Shown: positions 8,553 to 16,107 of the stretch, in pieces
Position numbering within the stretch: the first letter of the stretch is position 1
Layout: each line of letters starts with the position of its first letter
Assembly (NCBI GenBank): GCA_947470855.1
Contig: CANIUQ010000013.1
Location: forward strand, 1 to 45,323
DNA length: 45,323 bases
Direction of reading: 5' to 3'
Source of the DNA: Opitutia bacterium
GTDB taxonomy: Bacteria > Verrucomicrobiota > Verrucomicrobiia > Opitutales > UBA953
Program-made: the position numbers and the translations under genes
Notes under the pieces: model-generated
Told to the model about the DNA's origin: nothing
The model's database searches: none
The model's input: only the letters and a program-made list of their open reading frames with translations

Positions 8553-9806
8553 ATGACCGCTATCAGCCGTATCCCCCTCGCCCAACTCGATCCCGCTATC
8601 GATACACTTATTAAGGCTGAATTAAAACGTCAGCAGACACATATTGAGTTAATTGCCTCGGAGAATTTTACTCTTCCTGCCGTGATGGAGGCACAGGGCA
8701 GTGTTCTCACGAATAAGTATGCAGAGGGTTATCCAGGTAAGCGCTGGTATGGAGGCTGTGAAGAGGTTGATAAGGTGGAGCAACTCGCGATTGATCGAGC
8801 CAAAGCCTTGTTTGATGCTGATCATGCCAATGTTCAGCCACACTCGGGTAGTCAGGCTAATGCAGCAGTCTATTTGGCCACGATTAAGCCGGGGGATAAA
8901 ATTTTAACCATGAATCTTTCCCATGGTGGCCATTTGACGCACGGCAACTCGGCTAATTTTTCCGGTAAACTTTACTCAGTAGTGCACTATGGAGTCGGGG
9001 CAGATGGTCGGATTAATTATGATGAGGTCGCTAAGATGGCTGCCTCAGAAAAACCCAAGATGATTACGGTGGGTGCTTCGGCCTATGCTCGAACCATTGA
9101 TTTCGAGCGTTTCGGTAAAATTGCTCGGGAAAATGGTGCTCTACTTTTAGCTGATATTGCTCACATCGCCGGGCTTGTGGCAGCGGGGGTTCATCCTTCA
9201 CCTATCCCACATGCAGATTTTGTTACGACAACTACCCATAAAACCCTACGCGGACCTCGTGGAGGCTTGATTCTTTGCAAAGCAGAACACGCTAAGGCTA
9301 TTGATTCGGCAGTTTTCCCTGGTACGCAGGGTGGTCCCTTGGAGCATGTGATTGCGGCGAAAGCGGTTTGTTTTGGTCAGTGTGCAACGCCCGAGTTTAA
9401 AGAGTACGCACGACAAGTGGTCGCCAATTCCAAAGCTTTAGCGGATGCTTTAGTGAAGCTCGGTTTTCATTTAATCAGCGGTGGCACGGATAACCACCTC
9501 AGTTTGCTCGATCTGCGGAAGAGCCATCCCAATGTTACTGGGAAAGATGCGCAGTTGGCTCTCGATGCCGCGCATATTACCACCAATAAAAATACCGTTC
9601 CTGATGAAACGCGCAGTCCATTCCAAGCGAGTGGCATTCGCGTTGGTACTCCCGCCGTTACTTCTCGAGGAATGAAGGAGGCGGAGATGGCTGAAATTGC
9701 TAAAGCGATATCCATCGTGCTTTCTGATCCGCAAAATCCTGCCAAGATTGAGGAAGCTAAATCCATAGCCTCAAGCCTTTGCGCGCGTTTCCCTCTGCCT
9801 TACTAA
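8553..9806 (+). CDS. glyA: Serine hydroxymethyltransferase
   Basis: 417 residues, typical length. A PLP enzyme converting serine and tetrahydrofolate to glycine and methylene-tetrahydrofolate in the cytoplasm. Diagnostic segments are [23 protein letters not shown], the PLP lysine (Lys230) in [14 protein letters not shown], and a C-terminal [10 protein letters not shown]. There is no Shine-Dalgarno sequence before the ATG; the start is set by homology. It is last in the purD-phosphatase-rpiB-glyA run and is followed by a strong terminator. Confidence 0.97.
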   Translation: MTAISRIPLAQLDPAIDTLIKAELKRQQTHIELIASENFTLPAVMEAQGSVLTNKYAEGYPGKRWYGGCEEVDKVEQLAIDRAKALFDADHANVQPHSGSQANAAVYLATIKPGDKILTMNLSHGGHLTHGNSANFSGKLYSVVHYGVGADGRINYDEVAKMAASEKPKMITVGASAYARTIDFERFGKIARENGALLLADIAHIAGLVAAGVHPSPIPHADFVTTTTHKTLRGPRGGLILCKAEHAKAIDSAVFPGTQGGPLEHVIAAKAVCFGQCATPEFKEYARQVVANSKALADALVKLGFHLISGGTDNHLSLLDLRKSHPNVTGKDAQLALDAAHITTNKNTVPDETRSPFQASGIRVGTPAVTSRGMKEAEMAEIAKAISIVLSDPQNPAKIEEAKSIASSLCARFPLPY

Positions 9807-9826
9807 AGCATCTTACGTTTGGTGAC

Positions 9827-9851
9827 AAAAGCCCCGAAAAGGGGCTTTTTT
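9827..9851 (+). terminator. Terminator after glyA
   Basis: AAAAGCCCC / GGGGCTTTT with a five-base GAAAA loop and a T-run, 20 bases after the glyA stop. Confidence 0.9.
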
Positions 9852-9887
9852 GTTTTCGAAATTTGAATTTACTGACACAGTATCAAG

Positions 9888-10820
9888 ATGCTTTCGATGA
9901 AAGTTTGGATTGATGCGTGTCGTCCTAAGACCTTGGTTGCAGCGGTTGTCCCTGTGGCTGTGGGTGCTTCGGTTTGGAAGGTTTATGGGGATGTTTCGCA
10001 GGGCACGACGCAAGAACACATCATCGCATTTACCTCTTGTTTGCTTTTTGCTTTTGGAGCACAGGTGGCGAGTAATTTTGCCAATGATTTGGGCGATGCT
10101 CAACGCGGGGCTGATTCCTTGCACCGGGTGGGTCCGGTACGCGCAGTGGTAACAGGATTGATTTCTCCGCTTCAGATGAAAATCGGCATCGGTCTTGCCT
10201 GCCTCTTTGCTTTTTTAGCGGGACTGCCTTTGGGGTTGAATCATCCCATTTTATTTATTCCTGCGATTCTCGCTTTGCTTTTTGCATTGGGATACACGCT
10301 TGGGCCTTTCCCTTTGGCTTACTGGGGATTGGGCGACTTGTTTGTGATTACTTGTTTTGGCTTACAGGCGACAGCATTGACTACTTATGCTATGCAAAAT
10401 TATTCGAGTGGAGCCGTGTTGGCTGATACTCCTTGGCAGCCAGCGTTGTTGGCTGGCCTGGGTATCGGATTTTTGGCCGACAACATTTTACTCTCGAACA
10501 ATGCGCGCGATAAAGAGGTGGATCAGGAGGCAGGTAAACGAACCACCGTTGTTCTTTGGGGACGTGGATTCGCTAAAATGGCTCATTTATCTAATATTTT
10601 ATTAGGCTTGGCCTGTTTAAGTTTCGTTTTTGGTTGGGCACTCTGGGTTCTTTTGCCTTGGGGTCTTTGGCAAAATCGGGGTTTTCGTGCTGCTCAAAAA
10701 CCTGCTGATTTTATTCCATTTTTAACTCAGTCGGCGGTGTTACTGCTGATGGCGGGGGTGTTGTGTGTAACTGTCGCTTGCCTCGGTTGGGTCTCTTGCG
10801 GAGGGTCTTTTCTGAGATGA
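9888..10820 (+). CDS. menA: 1,4-dihydroxy-2-naphthoate polyprenyltransferase
   Basis: 310 residues with about eight or nine hydrophobic segments; a UbiA-superfamily inner-membrane enzyme that attaches the prenyl tail in menaquinone synthesis. The first Asp-rich motif is NDLGDAQRGAD and the second is NNARDKEVDQEAGKRT, whose context matches MenA rather than UbiA or heme O synthase. The N-terminus WIDACRPKTL is also MenA-like. The ATG at 9897 is an alternative start. It overlaps the next gene as ATGA. Its presence suggests menaquinone is the respiratory quinone, which fits the alternative complex III genes at the end of the window. Confidence 0.92.
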   Translation: MLSMKVWIDACRPKTLVAAVVPVAVGASVWKVYGDVSQGTTQEHIIAFTSCLLFAFGAQVASNFANDLGDAQRGADSLHRVGPVRAVVTGLISPLQMKIGIGLACLFAFLAGLPLGLNHPILFIPAILALLFALGYTLGPFPLAYWGLGDLFVITCFGLQATALTTYAMQNYSSGAVLADTPWQPALLAGLGIGFLADNILLSNNARDKEVDQEAGKRTTVVLWGRGFAKMAHLSNILLGLACLSFVFGWALWVLLPWGLWQNRGFRAAQKPADFIPFLTQSAVLLLMAGVLCVTVACLGWVSCGGSFLR

Positions 10821-11296
10821 AAACGCCCGCTTCACTCGCTGGTCAATTAGAGGCCCTTGTCCAAGGAGGAAAACGTCCGTCTTGGGATGAGTATTTTATG
10901 GCAACAGCTGTTTTGGTGAGTTCGCGTTCAAGTTGCGAACGTCTCCACGTTGGCTGTGTGGTGGTTTCCACAGGACGTCATCCTAATCGCATTGTGGCTG
11001 CGGGGTATAATGGGTTTCTTCCTGGTGCACCGCATGATTCTCAGGTGCGTGATGGCCACGAGCAAGCCACGGTGCACGCGGAACAAAATGCTGTCGCAGA
11101 TGCAGCTAAGCGGGGAGTTTCTTTACAAGGCACGATTTGTTTTGTGACGCATTTTCCTTGTGTGAATTGTGCCAAAATTTTGGCTTCGGCAGGAGTCACA
11201 GAAATTCGTTACCGCCATGATTATAAAAATGATCCTCTGGTATCTGAATTATTTACTCAAGCGGGAGTCCTGGTAAAAAAATTAGAGGATCTATGA
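10817..11296 (+). CDS. dCMP deaminase / ComEB-like cytidine deaminase
   Basis: 159 residues from the ATG at 10817, chosen because it forms an ATGA overlap with the menA stop. An upstream ATG at 10763 would extend the protein backward into menA. The zinc site is visible as HAE (VHAEQNAV) and PCxxC (FPCVNCAK), with the family segment RLHVGCVVV and GYNGFLPGAPH. The enzyme deaminates dCMP to dUMP for dTMP synthesis. It sits in a tightly coupled trio with menA and the AlgH-family gene; no shared pathway is obvious. Confidence 0.9.
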   Translation: MKTPASLAGQLEALVQGGKRPSWDEYFMATAVLVSSRSSCERLHVGCVVVSTGRHPNRIVAAGYNGFLPGAPHDSQVRDGHEQATVHAEQNAVADAAKRGVSLQGTICFVTHFPCVNCAKILASAGVTEIRYRHDYKNDPLVSELFTQAGVLVKKLEDL

Positions 11297-11838
11297 AGGG
11301 GAAATCTCCGTCTTTTGCGGGAAAGCTTTTAGTTTCACATCCCTTGCAAAAGGAGGAATCTTTTTCGGAAACGGTTGTTCTCTTGCATGCCCATTCTGAA
11401 AAAGAAGGTGCGATGGGCGTTATTCTTAATCGGCCTTGTCGACGGACCTTAGCCCAATCTCAATCTGATTTTTCTGAAGGACTTTTAGCTGGGTTGCCCC
11501 TTCATCTTGGAGGTCCAGTGAGCACTAATCGTATGGCTTTTGGTGGGTGGAAATTTCCTGCCCGAGGTCCAGCTTCCATTCGCTATGGAATCAGTCGTGA
11601 AGAAGCAGCTGATTTAGCGAAAGAGGGCCTTTACCAACTCTTTGCTTTTGTTGGTTATGCTGGTTGGTCCCCTGGGCAATTAGAGAATGAATTACGATTA
11701 AATGCCTGGTTAGTTTGTCCCTTTACCCGCGAAGTAGCGCATCTTGAAGAAAGAGATTTTTGGAAGACTTTACTCGCCATTCATCGGCCAGATTGGCGTT
11801 TGGTTTGCGATTCTCCTTCGAGTCCCGACTTAAACTAG
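11293..11838 (+). CDS. YqgE/AlgH family protein (UPF0301)
   Basis: 181 residues. The N-terminus GKLLVSHPLQKEESFSETVVLL, then GAMGVILNRP and FVGYAGWSPGQLENEL, are the family hallmarks. Structures of the family are known but its biochemical function is not; some members are linked to transcriptional control of alginate or virulence genes. It overlaps the deaminase gene by four bases (ATGA). The stop codon abuts the stop of the convergent M23 peptidase gene with no intervening base. Confidence 0.9.
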   Translation: MKGKSPSFAGKLLVSHPLQKEESFSETVVLLHAHSEKEGAMGVILNRPCRRTLAQSQSDFSEGLLAGLPLHLGGPVSTNRMAFGGWKFPARGPASIRYGISREEAADLAKEGLYQLFAFVGYAGWSPGQLENELRLNAWLVCPFTREVAHLEERDFWKTLLAIHRPDWRLVCDSPSSPDLN

Positions 11839-12828
11839 TCATCTCGAGTTCGAGAGAAGTATTTCCAAATTTTGGATGAGAATTTCTCCAGGTTTTTTTC
11901 CATCGCTCGCCAACATTTGTCGCTGAATCATGAGATCGCGCATCTGGGGATTTATTCCTACAATTTTGTAACCATTCGATGGTAATTGTTTACTGTCAGC
12001 TGGTAAGGCCGTCCAGTGTTTGGGCAAACCATGCCATGTAAATTCGATGTACCATCCGGCAGCCGTACTTGCTTCGCCATTCGTTAGGCCAGGATACCGA
12101 TAAACAAAATCAGGGGCCGTTTGAGTGCGCATCACAACCGCGAGAGCGGTGGGTAGATTATGTACGACTTCGAGTAAGTTGACTCGTGTGCTTTTAAGAA
12201 TGTAAGAGGGGTCGAAACCAACAAGGTTTTGCCCATTCCAAACGCCGTGACGATTAGGGTTTTTTTGAGAGTCATTCTTCTTGTTGTACCAACGATTAAA
12301 AGAATCAGACAGCCTTAGCCCTACTTCAAAATGTAAATGTGAACGCTCAAGTGGCATGGGATTATCGGGAGTTGAAGATCGTCCCATTAGGGCGATGGCT
12401 TTCCCTCGAGGCAAAGGGTCTCCGATGCGAAGATTTTTATCAATGGTGGCGAGGTGAGCGTAGAGTGTGTAGACCTCGATTTCGGCCTCAGGGTGGACGA
12501 GGATGATGTATTTTCCATAGGGCCCGTTTGTCCCGTGATTGAGATAGGCGACTTTTCCGGCTATGGCAGAGAAGATACGATCGGCTGCCTCACCATTGGC
12601 AAAAACTCGAGAGGGGCGAATGTCTAACCCCTCGTGAAATCGTTTTCCGTCTTCGCGAACCATACCAAAAGTGCCCGATGAAATTTTCCCAGAGACGGTG
12701 GGTTGAATGAAATCTTCGAAGGACTGAATCGTCTGACGATTCATGGAGGTTGGCCAGGCTACTTCGGTAGCGAAAAGTGGAGCACACCATCCGCCCAGCC
12801 AAATTAAAGTGCACCAATAGTACCACAC
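11839..12828 (-). CDS. M23-family metallopeptidase (LytM/peptidoglycan endopeptidase type)
   Basis: 329 residues with a GTG start and a signal peptide (hydrophobic residues 3-20, cleavage near LFA-T). The LytM zinc site is complete in sequence: HxxxD as H65EGLD69, then H125 and the HxH motif H164LH166 in SHLHFEVG. The PYGKYIILVHP strand is typical. The C-terminal ~100 residues are not a recognised domain. It should act in the periplasm on peptidoglycan cross-links or as an amidase activator; intact zinc ligands favour true enzymatic activity. It starts two bases after the lipoprotein gene, so it is co-transcribed with it. Confidence 0.88.
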   Translation of the reverse strand: MWYYWCTLIWLGGWCAPLFATEVAWPTSMNRQTIQSFEDFIQPTVSGKISSGTFGMVREDGKRFHEGLDIRPSRVFANGEAADRIFSAIAGKVAYLNHGTNGPYGKYIILVHPEAEIEVYTLYAHLATIDKNLRIGDPLPRGKAIALMGRSSTPDNPMPLERSHLHFEVGLRLSDSFNRWYNKKNDSQKNPNRHGVWNGQNLVGFDPSYILKSTRVNLLEVVHNLPTALAVVMRTQTAPDFVYRYPGLTNGEASTAAGWYIEFTWHGLPKHWTALPADSKQLPSNGYKIVGINPQMRDLMIQRQMLASDGKKPGEILIQNLEILLSNSR

Positions 12829-12830
12829 GT

Positions 12831-13334
12831 TTATTCTTGTAGCTTACGAATCGCTAAAATGGATGTGTTGAGATCTTTACTTAAATCCAAAGCAGCCTGC
12901 TTGTTTGTCTTTCCTTTTTGCTCAACCGTGAAAAAGAGATTACCGTCTACCACAGGTTCGCTGATTGGCATAATCCCCACGGCTTGGTCATTCACTACAA
13001 GAACAAAACTTTTACCTTTAGCGTGACGAGAAACCTCCATGATGTTTTTTGCTGCTTTGCGGTCAACTTGGACAAGTAAACACACTAAACGAAGACCTGG
13101 TTCCCCAATTTCCACAACTTCGGTATTGAGCAAATCCTCGGCCAAAGTGAGTTCTTTGGTCATGACAGGAATGGAAATGCCGCTGACGGGAAGGGTTACC
13201 GTGCGCTGCATACTTTGACTCGCCGAGGCTGGAGCCTCGATGAAAATAGAGGTGATGTGCGTGACTTTATTGGTTTCGCAGCCAGTAAAAAGAAAAAGAC
13301 TGCTGCCGAGGATGGAGAGAAAGATTTTATTCAT
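12831..13334 (-). CDS. Lipoprotein, hypothetical
   Basis: 167 residues. It has a signal peptide with lipobox LFTGC and the lipidated Cys near residue 19. The C-terminal half (VLVVNDQAVGIMPISEPVVDGNLFF) resembles the small alpha/beta domain seen in SecD P1-like and related periplasmic proteins, but the match is only by eye. It lies between a hypothetical cytoplasmic protein (four bases upstream) and an M23 peptidase (two bases downstream), forming an operon. An envelope role alongside the peptidase is plausible. Function unknown. Confidence 0.75.
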   Translation of the reverse strand: MNKIFLSILGSSLFLFTGCETNKVTHITSIFIEAPASASQSMQRTVTLPVSGISIPVMTKELTLAEDLLNTEVVEIGEPGLRLVCLLVQVDRKAAKNIMEVSRHAKGKSFVLVVNDQAVGIMPISEPVVDGNLFFTVEQKGKTNKQAALDLSKDLNTSILAIRKLQE

Positions 13335-13338
13335 AAAG

Positions 13339-13830
13339 TTATCCCACGAGAAGTTCCAGAGACTGGCTGACTTGTTGAATATGGCTTGGCTGTAAATCGA
13401 GGGCTGGAATCAGGAGAATTTGTTTCGTTTCTGCATGCTGGTAAGGAATGAAACCATTTTCTGCTGGCCCCGTGGCACGAACGATTCGTTTGCGCTCAAG
13501 TAACATCGCTAAAATATGTTTAAGTAATGCCTTATCACCGGTTGGGTCTTGCGGGTCATCAAAGAGGGACAGGAAAAATTCTTCGCGTGAAGCGAGTAAC
13601 TGGGCGCGGAGAGCTTTTTCTTCTTCGCCTCGCTCTTTAACTTCGCGGGTCCAACGACCTAGGAGTAAGCCGTCGGTTTTAAAATTTTCGGCGTTATCTT
13701 TTAAGACATCACGACGTTCGATTGTTCCTTCTTGAGTTTTGTAAACGAAGCAAACGACGGTGTCGCCAACTTTAAGTTCTTGGCCAGATGCGGCACAAGT
13801 ATGAGCAATAGGTTTAACCTGCCAGTCCAT
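13339..13830 (-). CDS. Hypothetical protein
   Basis: 163 residues, no signal peptide. The first ~30 residues (HTCAASGQELKVGDTVVCFVYK) look like a small beta-rich domain with two Cys. The centre is charged and helical (WTREVKERGEEEKALRAQLL), and LLKHILAMLLERKRIVRATG could be a helix-turn segment. No family was recognised. It is first in the operon with the lipoprotein and M23 peptidase. The region 13831-13943 upstream holds no gene. Confidence 0.65.
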   Translation of the reverse strand: MDWQVKPIAHTCAASGQELKVGDTVVCFVYKTQEGTIERRDVLKDNAENFKTDGLLLGRWTREVKERGEEEKALRAQLLASREEFFLSLFDDPQDPTGDKALLKHILAMLLERKRIVRATGPAENGFIPYQHAETKQILLIPALDLQPSHIQQVSQSLELLVG

Positions 13831-13943
13831 GTCCTAAAATGAGCCAATCTCTATGGGTCGGGCAACCTGATTCCAAAAGAAGTCAAAGGTCTTTCTGGTT
13901 GGGTTTATTTGTATCGTCTCGCTACCTTTTGTTTTCTTGGTGA

Positions 13944-14966
13944 TTAAGGGCAGTCGATGGTTAATTGTGGGGCGGGTGTTATGTTTTGATGGGGTGGCAA
14001 GTGGTGTTCGGCCCATGCCGTGAAGGCAATCATCCCGGCATTATCACCGCAATGTTGGGGTTTAGCGATTAGCAACGGAAGGTGCTTAGACTGAGCACAT
14101 TCTTTGAGTTTTTGACGTAATGAGAGGTTGTTGGCGACGCCTCCAGAAAGTCCGATAGACGCAAATTTTTCGACTTTTAAGATAGCTTCCACTTTGGCCA
14201 AAAGTTGTCCCAAGATGGCGTCTTGGTAGCTCGCACATAAATCGGGTAACGCTTTTTTTACCTCTGTATCAGTCATTTTTTCTAATTGATAACGCAGGGC
14301 AGTTTTAAGTCCCGAGAAACTGAATCGCCAATCCGTGTGGTCGGGAACGGCTCGAGGAAAATGAAAAGAATGAGCTTGGCCGTTTTGTGCGTATTTTTCA
14401 ATCAAAGCACCTCCGGGATAGGGTAGGCCGAGAAGCTTGGCACCTTTATCAAAGGCTTCACCAGCTGCATCATCGACGGTTCTTGCGAGTACTGTTAAAC
14501 TGCCATCTTTATCGAGTTTAACACAAAGCGTGTTTCCTCCTGAAACCACTAAACCGAGATGCGGTAAGAGATTTTTTCGGTGAGCGAGAAAATGATGAGG
14601 GTCTTGGGCGTGGAGATCGATAAAGGCCGAGTGAACATGGGCACGGAGGTGATTAACTCCTACAATCGGTTTCCCGGTGGCCAGAGCAATGGCTCGAGCT
14701 AAACTAATGCCCATGGATAGGCAGGGTAGAAGTCCAGGTCCACGGGTGACGGCAATTTGATTAACCTGAGCGAGTTCGTCGCGGAAATCTTCGAGTAAAA
14801 GAGGTAAAGCTGAAAGATGCATTCGACTGGCCAAATCGGGAACCACGCCACCGAATCGCTCGTGGGTAGCAGCCTGTGAACTGATTAACTCGCGACGCAG
14901 TCCTGCTTTCGGCTCAAAGAAGGCAAGAGCCGATTCATCGCAGGAACTTTCGATGGCGAGAATCAT
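13944..14966 (-). CDS. tsaD: tRNA N6-threonylcarbamoyladenosine (t6A) transferase subunit
   Basis: 340 residues from the ATG at 14966, chosen because the family begins MILAIESSCDE; an upstream ATG would add 43 unrelated residues. TsaD transfers threonylcarbamoyl to A37 of ANN-decoding tRNAs, working with TsaB, TsaE and TsaC. The iron-binding HxxxH is H106LRAH110, and SGGNT plus the ASIGLSGGVANN segment are in place. No tsaB or tsaE is beside it. It is divergent from the MidA-like gene across 81 bases that should carry both promoters. Confidence 0.95.
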   Translation of the reverse strand: MILAIESSCDESALAFFEPKAGLRRELISSQAATHERFGGVVPDLASRMHLSALPLLLEDFRDELAQVNQIAVTRGPGLLPCLSMGISLARAIALATGKPIVGVNHLRAHVHSAFIDLHAQDPHHFLAHRKNLLPHLGLVVSGGNTLCVKLDKDGSLTVLARTVDDAAGEAFDKGAKLLGLPYPGGALIEKYAQNGQAHSFHFPRAVPDHTDWRFSFSGLKTALRYQLEKMTDTEVKKALPDLCASYQDAILGQLLAKVEAILKVEKFASIGLSGGVANNLSLRQKLKECAQSKHLPLLIAKPQHCGDNAGMIAFTAWAEHHLPPHQNITPAPQLTIDCP

Positions 14967-15047
14967 AAGAAGATTCAGACGAAATTCTTCTCTGGCACAA
15001 TCCCGTTTCGTCTCGCGATACTTAAATCTGAGGTTATCGCTCAAGGT

Positions 15048-16022
15048 ATGGATCCCTCTGCTCGTCATCTTGCATTGGTGGAAGTGCTTCGCCACGAGGC
15101 ACGGGAGGGAGTTGTGCCGTTGGTCCGTCTCATTGAGGTCGCACTTTACTGGCCGAATTTGGGTTATTACACATCGACAAACACGCGAGTTGGTAAATTG
15201 CCCGGGACGGATTTTACGACTGCTGCTGCACTTGGTCCTATGTTTGGTGAATTAGTCGCGAGTGCTGCTGAAACTTTTTTGGGTAATCTTTCGACTTATA
15301 CTCTGGTGGAAATTGGAGCAGAGCCCAATCAGTCTCATTTCTCTACGGTGTCAGGTCGTTTCGCAGGTTTTAAACCAATCCGCTACGGAGAAAGTTTATC
15401 CTTTCCTTCGCGAGTGGTTCTGGTTGCGAATGAGTTGTTTGATGCCCAGCCATTTTATCGCTTACAGTTTCAACAGAGTCGATGGGTTGAAGTTGGAGTG
15501 CGAGTCGATGGAGATGAATTGTGTTTCGAGACATTGCCTCAATTTTCTTCTGTCCAGATTGCCCAGTGGGCTGAGAAACTTCCTCCTGCTTCTGAAGGAT
15601 GGATTTTGGATGTGCCTTTGGCGGCGGAAAACTTGTTAGAAAAACTCCTCTCACCTAAGTGGTCTGGGGCGGTGATGTTTTTTGATTATGGGAAGACTCT
15701 GGCTCAGTGTCTCGAGTCTTCTCCCGCTGGTACGGCCCGAGCTTATTTGAAACACCAGCTTTCGAATGACATTCTCCAAAATTTAGGGTCTCAAGATATT
15801 ACCTGTCACGTGCTATGGGATCAACTTGAACCCTTGTTGAAAAAACATGGTTTTGAAAAGGTTGGCCTGGAGAGGCAGGAAGTTTTTTTTGTTAAATTTG
15901 CTGGCAAAGAAATGGAGCGCATGGCAAGGGGGGGAGATTGGGAAAGTAGGGGTCGCTTGCGTGCCTTGACGCACCCCGCTCATTTCGGTTCGAAGTTTCA
16001 GGTTTTATTCGGTATTCGTTAA
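15048..16022 (+). CDS. MidA/NDUFAF7-family SAM-dependent methyltransferase (COG1565)
   Basis: 324 residues. The N-terminus GYYTSTNTRVGKLPGTDFTTAA corresponds to the family's GYY..... .GDF.T.. block, followed by LVEIGAEPN (SAM motif I region), VANELFDAQPFYRLQF, and VMFFDYG. In eukaryotes the family methylates an arginine of a complex I subunit during assembly; the bacterial substrate is unknown. Motif I is EIGAEPN, whereas many members have EIGAGRG or EIGPG, so activity may be altered. No convincing ribosome binding site. Confidence 0.8.
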   Translation: MDPSARHLALVEVLRHEAREGVVPLVRLIEVALYWPNLGYYTSTNTRVGKLPGTDFTTAAALGPMFGELVASAAETFLGNLSTYTLVEIGAEPNQSHFSTVSGRFAGFKPIRYGESLSFPSRVVLVANELFDAQPFYRLQFQQSRWVEVGVRVDGDELCFETLPQFSSVQIAQWAEKLPPASEGWILDVPLAAENLLEKLLSPKWSGAVMFFDYGKTLAQCLESSPAGTARAYLKHQLSNDILQNLGSQDITCHVLWDQLEPLLKKHGFEKVGLERQEVFFVKFAGKEMERMARGGDWESRGRLRALTHPAHFGSKFQVLFGIR

Positions 16023-16107
16023 AAATCTCTAATTTGAGGCTGTTTTTGAAAGCCGTTCTCGACCTTCTAGGAACTTCTCTTTGTATTTACTGTTACAACG
16101 ACAAGCT

